Position numbers and translations under genes: made by a program
From: an uncultured Ruminococcus sp.
Lineage (GTDB): Bacteria; Bacillota; Clostridia; Oscillospirales; Acutalibacteraceae
Length of the DNA stretch: 16,237 nucleotides
Assembly (NCBI GenBank): GCA_902783815.1
Contig: CACZSM010000039.1
Location: 1-16,237 of the forward strand
Direction of reading: 5' to 3'
Notes under the pieces: model-generated
What the model was told of the DNA's origin: nothing
What the model saw: the letters and a program-made list of their open reading frames with translations, nothing else
Database searches by the model: none
In this document: positions 5,815 through 12,740 of the stretch, one piece after another
How the letters are laid out: the number at the start of each line of letters is the position of its first letter
Position numbering within the stretch: position 1 is the stretch's first letter

Positions 5815-8349
5815 TTATTCGACTATCTGCTCCATTTCGTATATCTCGAAAATGTCGCCTTCTTTTATGTCGCTGTACTTATCAAGTGTAATACCACATT
5901 CAAAGCCCTGGGCAACTTCCTTTACGCTGTCCTTGAACCTTTGAAGTGAAGCTATCGTATCATCAGCTATGATTATTCCGTCACGGACAACTCTGCACTG
6001 CGCGCCTCTCTGAACCTTTCCGGAGAGTACATAAGAACCGGATACAAGTCCGACATTTGTGATCTTGTATGTCTGGCGCACCTCGACCTTACCGAGCAGA
6101 TTCTCCCTGAACTTCGGAGCAAGCATACCCTTCATAGCAGCCTGTATTTCCTCTATGCAGTCATAGATTATTCTGTACAGACGCAGATCAACTCCGTCAC
6201 GCTTTGCATTTTCCTCTGCTACGGGATCAGGTCTTACATTAAATCCTACAATGATCGCATTTGATGCCGATGCAAGCATTACATCGGATTCCCTTATCGC
6301 GCCGACTGCACTGTGAATTACATTTACCCTTACCTCATCATTTGTCAGCTTTTCAAGAGACTGTCTTACGGCTTCAACAGAACCTTGTACATCCGCCTTG
6401 ACGATGATCTTAAGTTCCTTCATATCTCCTAATTTCATCTGGTCAAAGAGGTTATCAAGAGTTATTTTAGTTCTTGCATTGAAGCGTTCTTCCTTTTCGG
6501 CATCTCTTCTCTGTGCAACAAGCTCTCTTGCAAGACGCTCATCAGATACAGCATTGAATATATCTCCGCCTGTCGGAACATCATCAAGACCAGTTATCTC
6601 AACAGGAACAGATGGGCCTGCTGATTTTACCTTTGCGCCCTTTTCATTCATCATTGCCCTGACTCTGCCCACTGCCTTGCCTGCAACGATTATATCTCCT
6701 ACATTAAGCGTACCATTCTGTACAAGCACAGTAGCAATAGGACCTCTTCCCTTATCAAGACGGGCTTCAATAACAGTACCCTTTGCTGCTCTGTCCGGAT
6801 TAGCCTTAAGCTCCTTCATATCAGCGACAAGCAGTACCATTTCGAGAAGATCATCTATACCCTGTTTTGTATGTGCGGAAACCGGAATTACCGGTACATC
6901 TCCGCCCCATTCCTCTGGTACAAGCTCATGCTCAGTCAGCTGAGTCTTTACACGCTCCGGGTCTGCTCCCGGCTTATCCATCTTGTTTACTGCTACTATT
7001 ATAGATACTCCGGCAGCCTTTGCATGGTGTATTGCCTCTATAGTCTGCGGCATTATACCGTCATCAGCGGCAACAACAAGTATTGCGATATCCGTTACCT
7101 GAGCGCCTCTTGCACGCATTGTTGTAAATGCTTCATGTCCCGGAGTATCGAGGAAGGTTATATCCCTGTCATTTATCCTTACCCTGTATGCACCTATATG
7201 CTGTGTTATGCCGCCTGCTTCCGTTGCAGTAACATGAGCATGACGGATAGCGTCCAGAAGTGATGTCTTACCATGATCGGCATGACCCATTACAACTACT
7301 ACCGGCGCTCTTTCAACGAGATTATCGTCATCATCCTCACTGTCGTCAATGATCTTCTCCTCGATAGACTGTACTACCTCTTTTTCTACCTTTGCATGGA
7401 ACTCCATTGCAGCAAGCGATGCCGTATCGAAATCTATCGTATCATTTACTGATGCCATTACTCCAAGTGCCATCAGCTTCTTTATAACTTCTGCTGCTGT
7501 AGCCTTTAATCTGAGCGCAAGCTCGCCTACGGTTATCTCATCAGGTATCTGTACGGTAATAGGCTTGCTCTTGCGGTCTTTCTCTATTCTGTTAAGACGC
7601 TCCTGCTCGGTTTCCTTACGGGAATTACGAGGCTTTCCCTTCTGTTGTGAACGCTGAGTTATCTTCTGCTTCTGAGAGGTAGGCTCTCTGTGCATTTTCT
7701 CGCTTGCAAGACGGTCATACTTTTCATTATACCTTTCGATATCAACGCTTGACGCTCTTGTATTGATAACTCTTCCCCTGTTCTCACTTACCTTTGTATC
7801 ATCCTCTGTAACTGCCTCTGAAGAATCAAACTTCTTTCCGCTTAGTATTCTTGTTTCCTGCTTTGGTCTTGCAGCAGCCGGCTGTTTATTCTTTTTCTGA
7901 CTTCTCCTGTCATTTCTGCCTTGCTCAGGTTTCTTTTCAGCTGGTTTCTGCTCCGGCTTCTTTTCCGCCGACTTCTGCTCAGGCTTTTTCTCGACAGGTT
8001 TTTCAGTCTTTGGCTGATCCTGTTGTTTTTTCTGCTGTTTGTCGGCAGGCTTATCCTGCTTATCCTGCTTATCCTGCTTCGGAGACTTTTTAGGCTGTTT
8101 CTTTTCAGTCGGTTTTTTCTCCGCTGGCTGTTCAGGAGTCTCCGGCTCGCTGGCGCTTGCAAAGTACGCATTCAGGTCAGGCAGATTAGTCTTGTTTGTG
8201 GTATATTCAAGAATAAGATTTACTTCTTCCTCTGTAAGGACCGATCCCGGCTTTTTAGACACATTAAGATATGTTTTCAGAACATCTGAAACCTCCTTAG
8301 CCGGCATATTCAGATTATCTGCAATTTCATTAAGTTTATATTTTATCAT
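5815..8349 (-). CDS. infB: translation initiation factor IF-2
   Basis: This 844-residue GTPase places formylmethionyl-tRNA on the 30S subunit and promotes subunit joining. Visible parts are an N-terminal IF2_N helix domain (1-50), a long Lys/Gln/Pro/Glu linker (about 65-250), a second IF2_N domain (ITVGELALRLKATAAEVIKK), and the G domain with GHADHGKT (355-362), DTPGHEAF and NKMD (455-458). Domains II, III and IV follow, ending at EIYEMEQIVE. The first G motif normally reads GHVDHGKT; here Val is Ala (codon GCC). The linker holds 27-bp and 9-bp tandem repeats. The start at 8349 has GGGAGGA 8 bases upstream and matches the family start MIKYKLNEIA; a longer reading to 8379 overlaps the ylxQ stop and lacks such a site. 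It is last in the operon, with a terminator following. Confidence 0.97.
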   Translation of the reverse strand: MIKYKLNEIADNLNMPAKEVSDVLKTYLNVSKKPGSVLTEEEVNLILEYTTNKTNLPDLNAYFASASEPETPEQPAEKKPTEKKQPKKSPKQDKQDKQDKPADKQQKKQQDQPKTEKPVEKKPEQKSAEKKPEQKPAEKKPEQGRNDRRSQKKNKQPAAARPKQETRILSGKKFDSSEAVTEDDTKVSENRGRVINTRASSVDIERYNEKYDRLASEKMHREPTSQKQKITQRSQQKGKPRNSRKETEQERLNRIEKDRKSKPITVQIPDEITVGELALRLKATAAEVIKKLMALGVMASVNDTIDFDTASLAAMEFHAKVEKEVVQSIEEKIIDDSEDDDDNLVERAPVVVVMGHADHGKTSLLDAIRHAHVTATEAGGITQHIGAYRVRINDRDITFLDTPGHEAFTTMRARGAQVTDIAILVVAADDGIMPQTIEAIHHAKAAGVSIIVAVNKMDKPGADPERVKTQLTEHELVPEEWGGDVPVIPVSAHTKQGIDDLLEMVLLVADMKELKANPDRAAKGTVIEARLDKGRGPIATVLVQNGTLNVGDIIVAGKAVGRVRAMMNEKGAKVKSAGPSVPVEITGLDDVPTGGDIFNAVSDERLARELVAQRRDAEKEERFNARTKITLDNLFDQMKLGDMKELKIIVKADVQGSVEAVRQSLEKLTNDEVRVNVIHSAVGAIRESDVMLASASNAIIVGFNVRPDPVAEENAKRDGVDLRLYRIIYDCIEEIQAAMKGMLAPKFRENLLGKVEVRQTYKITNVGLVSGSYVLSGKVQRGAQCRVVRDGIIIADDTIASLQRFKDSVKEVAQGFECGITLDKYSDIKEGDIFEIYEMEQIVE
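7921..8001 (-). repeat. three 27-bp in-frame repeats in infB (Lys-rich linker)
   Basis: Three adjacent 27-base units (7921-7947, 7948-7974, 7975-8001) encode EKKPEQKPA-like 9-residue repeats. The units differ at several bases, mostly without changing the pattern. They lie in the disordered linker between the two N-terminal IF-2 domains. Confidence 0.85.
8050..8076 (-). repeat. three perfect 9-bp repeats in infB (DKQ)
   Basis: CTTATCCTG occurs three times in a row without change, encoding DKQ repeats on the minus strand. Perfect identity suggests recent slippage. Confidence 0.85.
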
Positions 8350-8368
8350 ACACACATTCCTCCCGTCT

Positions 8369-8671
8369 TTATTCGGCACAAAGCGTTTTCATTTTTTCTG
8401 CAAAGCCCTTATCATTGACAGCTATTATACCTGTCATTTTTCCGACTCCTGCACCAAGGGCATCCTTTGATGCGTCAAGGGTGATGACTGTCACTCCATA
8501 TTGTTCTGCTTTTTCCATGATATTTCTTCTGCTTCTTTCCGAAAGGTCACTTGCAAGAAACAGCAGACTTGACTTTCCCTTGCTCATAGCCTCCTGCGCA
8601 GGATCCGCGCCCAGCGACAATCTCCCTGCCTTTCTTGCTATCCCCAGAAGCGGCAGCAACTTTTCATTCAT
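8369..8671 (-). CDS. ylxQ: L7Ae-type RNA-binding protein YlxQ
   Basis: The 100-residue protein belongs to the L7Ae/L30e/Gadd45 fold, whose members bind kink-turn RNA. It shows the family start MNEKLLPLLGIARKAGRLSL, followed by LLFLASDLSERSRRNI and DALGAGVGKMTGIIAVNDKGFA. Its exact role in Firmicutes is not settled; it is always found between ylxR and infB in this operon type. Two starts are possible. The ATG at 8671 matches where relatives begin and has AAAGGA 10 bases before it. A GTG at 8695 adds MCGKDGHW and has a better AGGAG spaced by 7 bases. The ATG was chosen on family length. The gene ends 19 bases before the infB start. Confidence 0.9.
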   Translation of the reverse strand: MNEKLLPLLGIARKAGRLSLGADPAQEAMSKGKSSLLFLASDLSERSRRNIMEKAEQYGVTVITLDASKDALGAGVGKMTGIIAVNDKGFAEKMKTLCAE

Positions 8672-8705
8672 CCAATGGCCATCCTTTCCGCACACAATCC
8701 TGCTC

Positions 8706-8993
8706 CTATCCGGAGCTGTCCTTCAGCTGTTGCTCCAGCTGTTCATATATTTCATCAGGTATCCTGCAGGAAAACGCTTTTTCAAGTCTGCGTCCCTTTC
8801 TTGCCTTCACAAGACACTGCGGGTCATTACAGACATATGCTCCTCTGCCGGCTGCCTTTCCTGTCCTGTCAATAAGCACAGTGCCGCCGTTTTCAGCATT
8901 GTCAGGTGTTCTTACGATCCTTACAAGCTGTTTCTTTTCTTTCATCTCTCCGCAGCCGGTGCATTTTCTCAGAGGTACTTTTCTTTCTCGCAT
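8706..8993 (-). CDS. ylxR: YlxR family RNA-binding protein (DUF448; RNase P modulator)
   Basis: The 95-residue protein carries the YlxR signature: RKCTGCGEMKEKKQLVRIVR near the N-terminus and the later GRGAYVCND. The fold is small and basic and expected to bind RNA. In Bacillus subtilis the orthologue has been reported to bind RNase P RNA and modulate its activity (name RnpM); that role here is by homology. AGGAGGG lies 6 bases before the ATG at 8993. The gene lies between nusA (23 bases upstream) and ylxQ, the normal Gram-positive order, and is read from the rimP promoter. Confidence 0.95.
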   Translation of the reverse strand: MRERKVPLRKCTGCGEMKEKKQLVRIVRTPDNAENGGTVLIDRTGKAAGRGAYVCNDPQCLVKARKGRRLEKAFSCRIPDEIYEQLEQQLKDSSG

Positions 8994-9016
8994 TTCTGCT
9001 CCCTCCTGCCGCCGTT

Positions 9017-10321
9017 TTATTCTTCGGAAGATGCGTTTTCTTCTTCCGGATCAGCAGTTTCCTCTGCTGATTCCTCCTGTACAGTTTCCTCTGCTGCTTC
9101 TTCCTGTACAGCTTCCTCTGCTGCTTCTTCCTGTACAGTTTCCTCTGCAGCTTCTTCCTGTACTGCCTCCTCTGCAGCTTCTTCCTGTACAGCTTCCTCT
9201 GCAACTTCTTCCTGTACAGTTTCCTCTGCTGCTGCCGGAGCCTCTTCTTCCTCATCCTCGCCGAAGAATCCGCTTTCAGGTCTTATATCTATTTTCCAGC
9301 CTGTCAGCTTTGCTGCAAGTCTTACATTCTGTCCCTTATTTCCGATAGCAAGTGAAAGCTGGCTGTCCGGAACTGTTGCCTTGCAGGTCTTATCCCTCTG
9401 GGCATCTATCTTTACATCTATTACTGTTGCAGGTGACAGCGCCTTCTTTATGAACTCTACAGGATCTTCACTGTACTCAACGATATCAATTTTCTCTCCG
9501 CCGAGCTGACCTACTATATTTCCTACTCTCTGTCCCTTTGGTCCGATACATGATCCTACAGCATCAACATCCGGCTGTTTGCTCATTACAGCGATCTTTG
9601 TCCTTGATCCTGCCTCTCTGGACACGGATTTTATCTCAACAGTACCATCGAATATCTCCGGCACCTGTTCCTCGAAAAGTCTCTTTACAAAGTCCGGGTG
9701 AGTTCTTGATATTATTGCACGCGGGCCTCTGTCGGTTATCTTGACATTCACAACATATACCTTGATAAGATCCCCGGGATTGATGACCTCTCCCGGAACC
9801 TGATCGTTCTTTTGAAGTATTGCAATTGTCTTGCCAAGTTTAAGAGTCGCATTACCTGTTGCAGGGTCAACCTGTTCTACCGTTGCGGTAACGATATCCT
9901 GGAGTTTACTCTGGAACTCAGAAAGTGCCTGTTCTTTTTCGCCGTCGCGTATGCCCTGGCGTATCATATTTCTTGCAGTCATTACAGCTATTCTTCCGAA
10001 GTTCTTTGGATTGAGCTTTATACCTACTTTTTCTCCGATATCAGCTGTTGTTCTTATTTTTCTTGCTTCTGCAAGGGATATTTCCTTATTGATATCAACG
10101 ACCTCTTCAACGACTGCTTTATTCAGTATGACCTCAAGCTGATTAGTAGTCTTATTGAATTGAATTGTAACATCGTCATTTCCGCCGTATGAATTCTTAC
10201 AGGCAGTAATTATTGCCTTCTGTATCTGATTGAGCATAAAATCAGCCGATATTCCCTTTTCCTTTTCAAGCAGCTGCAAAGCAAGGAACAGGTTATCCTC
10301 TGGTTCTTTATTCTTTTTCAT
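9017..10321 (-). CDS. nusA: transcription elongation/termination factor NusA
   Basis: The 434-residue protein binds RNA polymerase and nascent RNA and affects pausing, termination and antitermination. Domains in order are the NusA N-terminal domain (about 1-125, FLALQLLEKEKGISADFM), an S1 domain (about 130-200), and two KH domains (about 200-340, including GSCIGPKGQRVGNIVGQLGG and AIGNKGQNVRLAAKLTGWKI). The rest is an acidic tail of about 80 residues. The core matches Firmicutes NusA, which usually ends near residue 350-380. The tail is unusual: it is built of EEAAEEAVQ-type 9-residue repeats and recalls in charge, not in sequence, the acidic C-terminal domains of proteobacterial NusA. GGAGG lies 9 bases before the ATG at 10321, so the reading that starts at 10345 is rejected. 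It is the second gene of the rimP operon. Confidence 0.96.
   Translation of the reverse strand: MKKNKEPEDNLFLALQLLEKEKGISADFMLNQIQKAIITACKNSYGGNDDVTIQFNKTTNQLEVILNKAVVEEVVDINKEISLAEARKIRTTADIGEKVGIKLNPKNFGRIAVMTARNMIRQGIRDGEKEQALSEFQSKLQDIVTATVEQVDPATGNATLKLGKTIAILQKNDQVPGEVINPGDLIKVYVVNVKITDRGPRAIISRTHPDFVKRLFEEQVPEIFDGTVEIKSVSREAGSRTKIAVMSKQPDVDAVGSCIGPKGQRVGNIVGQLGGEKIDIVEYSEDPVEFIKKALSPATVIDVKIDAQRDKTCKATVPDSQLSLAIGNKGQNVRLAAKLTGWKIDIRPESGFFGEDEEEEAPAAAEETVQEEVAEEAVQEEAAEEAVQEEAAEETVQEEAAEEAVQEEAAEETVQEESAEETADPEEENASSEE
9055..9240 (-). repeat. about seven 27-bp in-frame repeats in nusA (acidic tail)
   Basis: Units begin at 9055, 9082, 9109, 9136, 9163, 9190 and 9217 (the last partial). 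The plus-strand unit is CAGTTTCCTCTGCTGCTTCT followed by TCCTGTA. Changes between units are few and mostly alternate Ala/Thr or are silent. The encoded repeat is EEAAEEAVQ/EEAAEETVQ. No spacers separate the units, so this is a coding minisatellite. Confidence 0.92.
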
Positions 10322-10372
10322 AATATTTGCCTCCGTATGTAACATTTATTCTGTCCGCTCAGGGCGGTTTTT

Positions 10373-10849
10373 TTACAAGTTGAAATCATCCAGTTTAATA
10401 TATACTGCATCCTTTTTCTTTATTACAGAAGTTGTGCCGTTTTCAAGCATTATTTCTGCATTTTCCTTATCGTGACCGACGAGCGTACCCCTGAATTCTC
10501 TTTCACCGTTTTCCATAGGTCTTATCATCTTGACCATTACCGGCGCGCCGAGAAAGCTGTCGAAATGTCTGTCCAGGACAAGCTCCCTTTCGATACCGGG
10601 AGATGACACCTCCAGACAGTAGCTTCCCTCGATCGGATCAAGCTCGTCAAGCGGAGCATCAATAGCCCTTGTGACAGTTTCACAGTCATCAATAGTGATA
10701 CCCTCCGGTTTATCTATAAACACTCTCAGATACCAGACTGCGCCCTCCTTCACATAGCGTACATCCCACAGATCAAGACCGAGACTCTCAACGATAGGTC
10801 TTACAAGAGCAGTTACCTCTGCGACAGTATTTCCTTTTGATTTTGCCAT
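10373..10849 (-). CDS. rimP: ribosome maturation factor RimP
   Basis: The 158-residue protein helps mature the 30S subunit. Visible marks are the N-terminal half with GLDLWDVRYVKEGAVWYLRVFIDKPEGITIDDCE, the highly conserved YCLEVSSPGIERELV, and the C-terminal SH3-like half with EFRGTLVGHDKENAEIML. Here the first stretch is given only as landmarks: VRYVKEG, LRVFIDKPEG and TIDDCE. Length is typical (150-160). AGGAGG lies 6 bases before the ATG at 10849. It is first in the operon, 52 bases before the nusA start, and is preceded by a leader of about 90 bases holding a terminator-like hairpin. Confidence 0.96.
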   Translation of the reverse strand: MAKSKGNTVAEVTALVRPIVESLGLDLWDVRYVKEGAVWYLRVFIDKPEGITIDDCETVTRAIDAPLDELDPIEGSYCLEVSSPGIERELVLDRHFDSFLGAPVMVKMIRPMENGEREFRGTLVGHDKENAEIMLENGTTSVIKKKDAVYIKLDDFNL

Positions 10850-10889
10850 ACAAAGCCTCCTGAATGATTTTTAATAGCTTCAAATAATC

Positions 10890-10919
10890 ATAAAAGAGTG
10901 GGTCGCCCCACTCTTTTAT
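10890..10919 (-). terminator. terminator-like hairpin in the rimP-nusA operon leader
   Basis: The minus strand has a perfect 13-bp stem, ATAAAAGAGTGGG against CCCACTCTTTTAT, closed by the tetraloop GCGA, which is of the stable GNRA class. The core stem AGAGTGGG/CCCACTCT is followed by TTTTATGATTATTT, as in an intrinsic terminator. It begins about 19 bases after the predicted transcription start and ends about 40 bases before the rimP ATG. No gene ends here: rimP and the next gene at 11108 diverge. It is therefore in a leader position, either an attenuator or a 5' protective hairpin. Confidence 0.85.
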
Positions 10920-10944
10920 AACATCATCATTAACTTACTACCCT

Positions 10945-10973
10945 ATTCTACCACACTTTTTCCGATTTTTCAA
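10945..10973 (-). promoter_or_regulatory. sigma-A type promoter of the rimP-nusA-ylxR-ylxQ-infB operon
   Basis: On the minus strand TTGAAA (10968-10973) is followed by a 17-base spacer and TAGAAT (10945-10950). Each box differs from consensus at one base. Transcription would start near 10938, giving a leader of about 88 bases that includes the hairpin at 10890-10919. Confidence 0.8.
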
Positions 10974-11042
10974 GCATTAATTCAAATTAATATCAACAAA
11001 AAGGCAGGCGGGGAAAAATATGGGTAAATTTTCAAAAAACTA

Positions 11043-11072
11043 TTGTTATTTGTGGATGATATGGTGTATAAT
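11043..11072 (+). promoter_or_regulatory. sigma-A type promoter of the acidic-tail protein gene
   Basis: TTGTTA (11043-11048) is followed by an 18-base spacer and a perfect TATAAT (11067-11072). The ATG lies 35 bases downstream. It diverges from the rimP promoter about 70 bases away, so the two could share control. Confidence 0.75.
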
Positions 11073-11107
11073 ATGGTTAGCATAATATTATTGGGAGGTT
11101 CGTTGCT

Positions 11108-11614
11108 ATGAATTTTGTTGATAAGCTCGGTGAGGGTATCTGTGCTTCTATTGATATGATCATCGACAAAAACAGACAGCTCGCTCAGCTGAACCGTCTG
11201 TCCACTATTATCCGTACAGAAACTGAGATCATTAATAACGCTTATATTGCCCTTGGCAAACAGTATCGCCATGTACTTGAGGGCGGTGAGGCTGCTGAGG
11301 ATATGTCCCGCGTTGTTGAAGTTCTCGCATACTCTGAAAAAAGACTTAAAAAAGCTCAGGCAAGATATGACTATATTAAGGTTTATGGCGTTCCCGTTCC
11401 ACATACAGTAGCTGAGGCTAATGCTACAGCTGCCGCTGAAACGGATGATGAAGATGTCCTTGCTGACGCAGCTGCTGAAGAAGCTGAAGCAGCAGCAACA
11501 GCAGAGGATGACTCCGATATCACTATAGCCTGCGCAGACGACAGCAAGGATGCTGATGATTGTGCAGACTGTGATGATAAAGATGACAAGACTGAAGAGG
11601 ATAAAGCTGAATAA
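11108..11614 (+). CDS. helical protein with acidic tail, function unknown
   Basis: The 168-residue protein is in two parts. Residues 1-98 are predicted helical: FVDKLGEGICASIDMIIDKN, then NNAYIALGKQYRHV, then EKRLKKAQARYDYIKV. This resembles the N-terminal part of a Clostridia family of small proteins that start FFDKLG, contain an 'I..LY..IGK.Y' helix and end in a zinc ribbon. Here no zinc ribbon is present. Residues 103-168 are instead low-complexity Ala, Asp and Glu with several Cys (ACADDSKDADDCADCDDKDD), giving a very acidic tail. No signal peptide or membrane segment is seen. GGGAGG lies 9 bases before the ATG. The family link is from memory of the pattern and the function is unknown. 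The gene precedes the transporter gene by 216 bases with no clear terminator. Confidence 0.82.
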   Translation: MNFVDKLGEGICASIDMIIDKNRQLAQLNRLSTIIRTETEIINNAYIALGKQYRHVLEGGEAAEDMSRVVEVLAYSEKRLKKAQARYDYIKVYGVPVPHTVAEANATAAAETDDEDVLADAAAEEAEAAATAEDDSDITIACADDSKDADDCADCDDKDDKTEEDKAE

Positions 11615-11830
11615 ACAGCCGCCGCTTCATCCGGTAATATCAAGGATCCTATCATGAGCAGTCTTTCTGCCGGAAGGATACCTGCCGGAAAAAACTTGTT
11701 TTCTCTCCCCTTGCGCCGCTGAATATCAATGATAACAGCAGGCAAAATAAAATATGCCGCGCTGCACTGCTTTCGGCGGAAAAAAATTTATTTCGCTGTA
11801 CTTTTAAAAGACAGCAGGAGGTTAAAGATC
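11615..11830 (+). promoter_or_regulatory. structured leader before the ECF transporter gene
   Basis: This 216-base gap has no gene with a ribosome binding site. It contains a direct repeat CTGCCGGAA (11667-11675 and 11682-11690), a hairpin with arms GCC-GCTG and CAGC-A-GGC (11715-11743) whose inner TATC/GATA also pairs, and a hairpin GCTGT/ACAGC (11795-11815). The last one directly abuts the AGGAGG at 11816-11821. No convincing promoter and no known riboswitch consensus (TPP, FMN, folate, cobalamin) was recognised. Confidence 0.4.
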
Positions 11831-12556
11831 ATGAAAGCAATGACATCCGAGGCTAAAACAGCCACAGAAAAAAAACAGAATTCCCCTAAAAACGGTGGGA
11901 TCCGCATCAACGAGAAAACTCAGGAGCTTGCTATCCTGGGTCTGCTCACAGCAATAGTGTTCCTTATGAGCTTCACTCCCCTTGGCTATCTCAAGGTCGG
12001 TCCGCTCAGCCTTACTTTCCTGACGGTACCTGTGATCGTAGCTGCTGCTATTCTCAAACCAACTGATGCCGCAATAATCGGCGGAATGTTCGGTATTACC
12101 AGCTTTATCCAGGCAGTTACAGGTGCAAGCGCACTCACCGGCGCACTATTTCAGCTCAACCCTTTCCTTACATTCCTGCTTTGCGTTGTTCCCCGTGTTC
12201 TTGAGGGACTTATCGGCGGTCTGATTTTTCAGGGACTTAAAAGTGTCGATAAAACGAAGTTTATATCATACCTTGTCACAAGCATTTCTGTTCCTGTACT
12301 TAACACAATACTTTTTATGTCCGCTCTTTATGCAGAGGTAAAGATCGTTATGATGGATGTTTCCACAGCATCCAGTCTTACAGGAGATTTTGCTAAGACC
12401 TTTGCAGGCATCTCCAGCAAAGCCGGCGGCGATCTGTTCACATTTTTCTTTGCACTGGTAGGCGTACAGGCACTTATCGAAGCAGGGGTATGCTTTGTTT
12501 TGGGTACATCAATAACAAAGGCTCTTGCCGTAGCGTTAAAAAAGGATAAGAAATAA
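11831..12556 (+). CDS. ECF transporter S component, probably vitamin uptake (PanT-like)
   Basis: The 241-residue integral membrane protein has about six hydrophobic segments after a polar N-terminal tail of about 35 residues. S components bind one vitamin and dock onto a shared energy-coupling module (EcfA, EcfA', EcfT) encoded elsewhere. The stretch FTPLGYLKVGPLSLTFLTVP, followed by VIVAAAILKPTDAAIIGGMF and FGITSFIQ, matches the pattern of the predicted pantothenate/HmpT-like S components. The specificity is only a guess. AGGAGG (11816-11821) lies 9 bases before the ATG at 11831. The frame stays open upstream to 11729, but that start has no ribosome binding site. It is followed by a strong terminator. 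Confidence 0.85.
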   Translation: MKAMTSEAKTATEKKQNSPKNGGIRINEKTQELAILGLLTAIVFLMSFTPLGYLKVGPLSLTFLTVPVIVAAAILKPTDAAIIGGMFGITSFIQAVTGASALTGALFQLNPFLTFLLCVVPRVLEGLIGGLIFQGLKSVDKTKFISYLVTSISVPVLNTILFMSALYAEVKIVMMDVSTASSLTGDFAKTFAGISSKAGGDLFTFFFALVGVQALIEAGVCFVLGTSITKALAVALKKDKK

Positions 12557-12564
12557 TTTATATG

Positions 12565-12592
12565 GGGCACATCGGTTTTCCGATGTGCCTTT
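12565..12592 (+). terminator. intrinsic terminator after the ECF gene
   Basis: GGCACATCGG (12565-12574) pairs perfectly with CCGATGTGCC (12579-12588) around TTTT, followed by TTTT. It begins 8 bases after the ECF S component stop. Confidence 0.9.
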
Positions 12593-12620
12593 TCAGTTAA
12601 GGTTTTCAGTGGTTCCCTTA

Positions 12621-12666
12621 ATACAAAAGGCAGGACTTCCTCAGTTGGTTGTCCTGTCTTTTGTAT
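12621..12666. terminator. second long hairpin between the ECF gene and lepA
   Basis: ATACAAAAGGCAGGAC pairs with GTCCTGTCTTTTGTAT over 16 positions (one G-T wobble) around a 14-base loop. The core GGCAGGAC/GTCCTGTC is followed by TTTTGTAT, as in an intrinsic terminator, and the minus strand also ends in CTTTTGTAT. A small TTAAGG/CCTTAA pairing (12598-12603 with 12616-12621) links it to the previous hairpin. It may be a backup terminator. Confidence 0.7.
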
Positions 12667-12740
12667 ATGAAAAAAATTATGTAGTTCTCCTGCGCAGATA
12701 GCAATTATATTTTTTTCAAAAAACTATATCCAAAATATCA

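Noticed and set aside
9055..9240. CRISPR-like array
   Set aside because: The 27-bp units are directly adjacent with no spacers, stay in frame and encode the NusA tail.
8415..9509. Long open frame on the plus strand (364 residues, Ser/Ala repeats)
   Set aside because: It lies antisense to ylxQ, ylxR and the nusA repeat region. Its repeats are the complement of the nusA repeats, and it has no ribosome binding site.
11615..11830. Known riboswitch class (TPP, FMN, folate, cobalamin) before the ECF gene
   Set aside because: None of the conserved core sequences I know for these classes is present. The region is reported only as an unassigned leader.
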